Assembly: GCF_031679605.1 (NCBI RefSeq)
Contig: NZ_CP117522.1
Span: 9,052,001-9,116,000 of the forward strand
Direction: 5' to 3'
From: Streptomyces luomodiensis
GTDB lineage: Bacteria > Actinomycetota > Actinomycetes > Streptomycetales > Streptomycetaceae
Length of the DNA stretch: 64,000 bases
Shown here: positions 61,522-64,000 of the stretch, one piece after another
Layout: each line of letters starts with the position of its first letter
Position numbering within the stretch: the stretch's first letter is position 1
Program-made: the position numbers and the translations under genes
Notes under the pieces: generated by a model
What the model was told of the DNA's origin: nothing
The model's database searches: none
Seen by the model: the letters and a program-made list of their open reading frames with translations, nothing else

Positions 61522-63033
61522 ATGGAAACCGGCACCGGACCGCAGACCGGCGAGACGGCGCGCGCACAGCCGGCCGCGGACCTCGGCGGCGCCGCCAGGC
61601 GCAGCAGGGTCCTCCTCGGGTCGCTCTCCTTCACGGCGCTGTCGGTCTCCGTGATCAGCACACTCGGTGCTCCGATGGTCCCGACCATCGCCCATGACCA
61701 GCACGTCTCACTCGGCACCGCGCAGTGGATCCTGACGGTGACGCTGCTCGCCGGAGCGGTCTCCGGACCGGTGCTGGGGCGGCTCGGCGACGGCCCGCGC
61801 CGCAAGGGGGCCATCCAGGCCGCCCTCGCGGCGGTCTTCCTCGGCAGTGTGCTGGCCGCCCTGGCACCGAGCTTCGGTGTGCTGCTGGCGGGCCGGGCGT
61901 TGCAGGGCGTGGGCATGGGCCTGATGCCGCTGGCCATCGCGGTCGCGCGGGAACACGTGCACCCGGCGCTGCTGCGCCGTGGTGTGGCGTCGCTGTCGAT
62001 CACCACCTCGGTCGGGGCGGGGCTCGGCTACCCGATCACCGGACTGATCGCGCAACATCTCGACTACCGCGCCGGGTTCTGGTTCGCCGCGCTGTTGACG
62101 GCCTCGTCCTTCACGGTGGTGGCACGGGTGGTGCCACGCGGCTCCTCGGTGCCGCACCGCCCGCTGGACACGGTCGGAGCCGTCCTGCTGTGCTCGGGTC
62201 TCGCGGCCGTTCTGCTGACGCTCAGCCAGGGTACGGACTGGGGTCTGACGTCGCCCGCCACGCTGACCGGTGCGGCCGCCGGGCTGGTGCTGCTGGTGGC
62301 GTGGGTGCTCCAGGCCCTGCGGGCCCGCCATCCGCTGGTGGACCTGCGCCTGGTGCGGCACCGCGCGGTGCTGGCGGCGAACGTGGCCGCGCTGCTGATG
62401 GGGGTGGGGATGTACGCCGGGCTGTCCCTGGTGAACCTCTACACCCAGGTCCCCTCGGGGGCGGGCTACGGCTTCCACCTGTCGCTGACCCTCACCGGTG
62501 TCGTCCTGATGCCGATCTCGCTCGGCAGCCTGCTCGCCAACCGCCTGGCCTCGGCCCTGGTCGGCAGGTTCGGGCTGTACCGCATCCTGCCGCTGGGCGC
62601 GGTGCTGTGCTCGCTGGACCTGGTGGTGCTGGCGCTGTGGCGGCATGAACTCGTCGTGCTCATGGTGGGCACGTTCCTCCTGGGCGGCGGCGTGGGCGCG
62701 GCCTACGCGGCGATGCCGGTGCTGATCGTGCGCAGTGTGCCGGCGGCCGAGACGGGCAGCGCCACCAGCCTCAACCAGGTGCTGCGTACGGTCGGTGGCT
62801 CGGTCGGCAGCGCGGCCATCTCCGCCATCATGATCGCGTACACCCCCGCCGGGAGCTCCCTCCCGCCGGACCACGCCTACTCGGTCGCGCTCTGGGTCAC
62901 CGCGGCGGTCTCCCTGCTCGGCGCGGTGGCCGCCGTGGTGATCGCGGGCCGGGGCGCGTCCGCCGCAACGCCGGAGCCGAGCGCCGTGGCCACGGGAGCG
63001 ACGCCTATCGTGGACCGGCGCCAAGGCCGCTGA
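61522..63033 (+). CDS. MFS drug-efflux transporter (DHA2/EmrB-like, 14-helix)
   Basis: 503 residues from ATG 61522 (GAGG just upstream). Motifs of the drug:H+ antiporter group: LGAPMVPTIAHDQHVS, TAQWILTVTLLAGAVSGPVLGRLGD (motif A: GRLGDGPRRK), LAGRALQGVGMGLMPLAIAV (motif C-like), and about 14 hydrophobic helices. It probably exports a toxic compound. The TetR gene follows directly, with palindromic sites upstream. Confidence 0.9.
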   Translation: METGTGPQTGETARAQPAADLGGAARRSRVLLGSLSFTALSVSVISTLGAPMVPTIAHDQHVSLGTAQWILTVTLLAGAVSGPVLGRLGDGPRRKGAIQAALAAVFLGSVLAALAPSFGVLLAGRALQGVGMGLMPLAIAVAREHVHPALLRRGVASLSITTSVGAGLGYPITGLIAQHLDYRAGFWFAALLTASSFTVVARVVPRGSSVPHRPLDTVGAVLLCSGLAAVLLTLSQGTDWGLTSPATLTGAAAGLVLLVAWVLQALRARHPLVDLRLVRHRAVLAANVAALLMGVGMYAGLSLVNLYTQVPSGAGYGFHLSLTLTGVVLMPISLGSLLANRLASALVGRFGLYRILPLGAVLCSLDLVVLALWRHELVVLMVGTFLLGGGVGAAYAAMPVLIVRSVPAAETGSATSLNQVLRTVGGSVGSAAISAIMIAYTPAGSSLPPDHAYSVALWVTAAVSLLGAVAAVVIAGRGASAATPEPSAVATGATPIVDRRQGR

Positions 63034-63057
63034 TCGGTCCGAACCTCGGGAGACCCC

Positions 63058-63651
63058 ATGCACGCTGACACCGGGACGAGCCGGAGCCGGAAGCGCGACT
63101 CGGAAGCGACCCGGGCCGCGCTCCTGGACGCGGCCCGTGAGCTGTTCGGACGACATGGCTATGAGCGGGTCACCCTGCGGGACATCGGCCAGCGGGCCGG
63201 TGTGGACGGCTCGTTGATCGCCCGGTACTTCGGCAGCAAGGCCGCGCTGCACCGCGCCGCCGTCGACGAGGACGGCCGCCAGGTCGCCGCCGAGCCGGCG
63301 GCGGATTTCGCGTCGTTCACCACCGAGGCGATCCGCCGCGTCGACCGGAGGCAGGCTCCCGGTCCGCTGGTGCAGACGCTCCTCCAGCCCGGTTCCGACC
63401 ACGCCGCACGGGTGGCCGCCGCCGAGGACATGCGGGGACGGCTGATCGGACCGCTCACCGCCCAGCTGACCGCCCAGGGCGCCGCCGACCCGGAGACGCA
63501 GGCCGAGACGCTGGTGGCGGCTCTGATGGGCGTCCTCGCCCTGCGGCCCAGCGGGCTGTTCCCGGCGTTGTCCGCCGCGGATCCGGAACAGCTGGGCCGG
63601 CTCCTGGGCCGGTTCGCGGCCGCCGCGGCGGACGAACCCCCAGCCCCCTGA
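63058..63651 (+). CDS. TetR-family transcriptional regulator
   Basis: 197 residues. HTH: SEATRAALLDAARELFGRHG, VTLRDIGQRAGVDGSLIARYF. C-terminal TetR_C domain with LTAQGAADPETQAETLVAAL. It follows the MFS gene by 24 bp in the same direction, so it is co-transcribed with, and probably represses, the efflux gene through the dyads at 61459-61498. Confidence 0.9.
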   Translation: MHADTGTSRSRKRDSEATRAALLDAARELFGRHGYERVTLRDIGQRAGVDGSLIARYFGSKAALHRAAVDEDGRQVAAEPAADFASFTTEAIRRVDRRQAPGPLVQTLLQPGSDHAARVAAAEDMRGRLIGPLTAQLTAQGAADPETQAETLVAALMGVLALRPSGLFPALSAADPEQLGRLLGRFAAAAADEPPAP

Positions 63652-63652
63652 T

Positions 63653-63757
63653 CCGGCCCGCGGTCGCCGCGGTGGACGTACCTCCCGCCACCTGATCCGG
63701 TTCGCGGTCGCGCGGCGGCCGGTCCGCCGCTCGCCGCGATGTCCGGTCGCCGCGATG
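63653..63757. repeat. short direct duplications after the TetR gene
   Basis: CCTGATCCGG..CGCGGTCGC occurs twice (beginning near 63648 and 63690), and CGCCGCGATGTCCGGT occurs twice in tandem (63732-63747, 63748-63763). They lie in the intergenic space before the bidirectional terminator. They look like replication-slippage products and carry no ORF. Confidence 0.5.
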
Positions 63758-63780
63758 TCCGGTCGCCAGGAGCGACCGGA
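63758..63780. terminator. bidirectional hairpin terminator
   Basis: TCCGGTCGC and GCGACCGGA pair perfectly over 9 bp around CAGGA. The hairpin lies between the plus-strand TetR gene and the minus-strand MFS gene, just after the ends of both, so it can stop both transcripts. Confidence 0.7.
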
Positions 63781-63793
63781 CCCGCCGGCTCCG

Positions 63794-64000
63794 TCAGGCG
63801 GACGTGGCGGTCGAAGCGGCGCCGGTCCGGGACTCCTGGCCGCCCGCCGGGTCCGGGGCCGGCCGCTCGCCCTCCCGCTCCTCGGGCAGCTTCAGCGTCA
63901 GGGTCAGCACGAAGGCGACCAGGTAGAGGGCGAGGAAGATCAGGGTGACTCCGCCGGCCCCGACGAGGGGGAAGAAGAGGCTGGCGATCGCCGGGCCGAC
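63794..64000 (-). CDS. MFS transporter, C-terminal part
   Basis: The last 68 codons of a gene that starts beyond the window. The frame reads VGPAIASLFFPLVGAGGVTL, then a hydrophobic helix (IFLALYLVAFVLTLTLKL) and a charged, disordered tail (PEEREGERPAPDPAGGQES). The last two helices and tail fit a major facilitator transporter; a precise family cannot be named. Confidence 0.65.
   Translation of the reverse strand, partial: VGPAIASLFFPLVGAGGVTLIFLALYLVAFVLTLTLKLPEEREGERPAPDPAGGQESRTGAASTATSA

Overview
The window is high-GC actinobacterial DNA. GTG/TTG starts, GTGA/ATGA overlaps, a VanJ-like phosphatase, a CseB-like regulator and DosR-regulon-type genes all point to a Streptomyces-like organism (an inference; there is no rRNA or marker gene to prove it).

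1-0.6 kb: the tail of a diflavin reductase, then a small membrane-protein ORF overlapping a TetR N-terminal fossil. 0.8-10.9 kb: a co-directional operon for a group 3b [NiFe] hydrogenase (4Fe-4S subunit, cyclic-nucleotide-binding-domain protein, FAD/NAD subunit, small and large subunits, maturation protease), followed by hypF, hypC, hypD and hypE. hypA and hypB are absent. 11-30.6 kb: a hypoxia/dormancy island. It holds three CBS-BON proteins, three tandem universal stress proteins, a DUF1918-nitroreductase fusion, a DUF1876 protein (Rv1738 type), an XRE-flavin-binding protein, a CtpF-like cation ATPase, and an operon of acetyl-CoA synthetase, E1alpha, E1beta, E2 and a stand-alone ACP. It ends with a GNAT/ADP-forming acyl-CoA synthetase fusion broken by a frameshift. 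Nearly the same set is controlled by DosR/DevR in mycobacteria. I find several copies of a GGGCC-N4-GGCCC palindrome, shaped like the DosR box, in promoter positions here. A plausible joint role is anaerobic survival: pyruvate to acetyl-CoA, acetate plus ATP from the synthetase, and reductant vented as H2 by the hydrogenase.

30.7-35.8 kb: a flavinylation module (ApbE, FMN-binding protein, transmembrane ferric-reductase-like protein) divergent from a two-component system. 35.8-39.7 kb: an RraA-like fossil, a FadR-type regulator and a FUSC transporter. 40.1-44.3 kb: an envelope-stress set (VanJ-like phosphatase, D-Ala-D-Ala carboxypeptidase, CseB/CseC-like pair). 44.4-47.2 kb: a TetX-like monooxygenase with a divergent TetR, and a LysR regulator.

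47.3-55.6 kb: one long minus-strand operon for uptake and oxidation of an organic substrate, probably organosulfur or a similar compound: dpp-like ABC transporter, NtaA/DmoA-type flavin monooxygenase, alpha/beta hydrolase and SsuE-type FMN reductase. 56-58.7 kb: an SDR/TetR pair and an epimerase, both with clear paired dyad operators. 58.9-61.4 kb: a polar amino-acid ABC transporter. 61.5-64 kb: an MFS exporter with its TetR, and the tail of another MFS gene. I see no tRNA, rRNA, CRISPR array, insertion sequence or prophage. Several gene fossils (TetR, DUF1918, RraA, SDR) show that the accessory region has been repeatedly rearranged.
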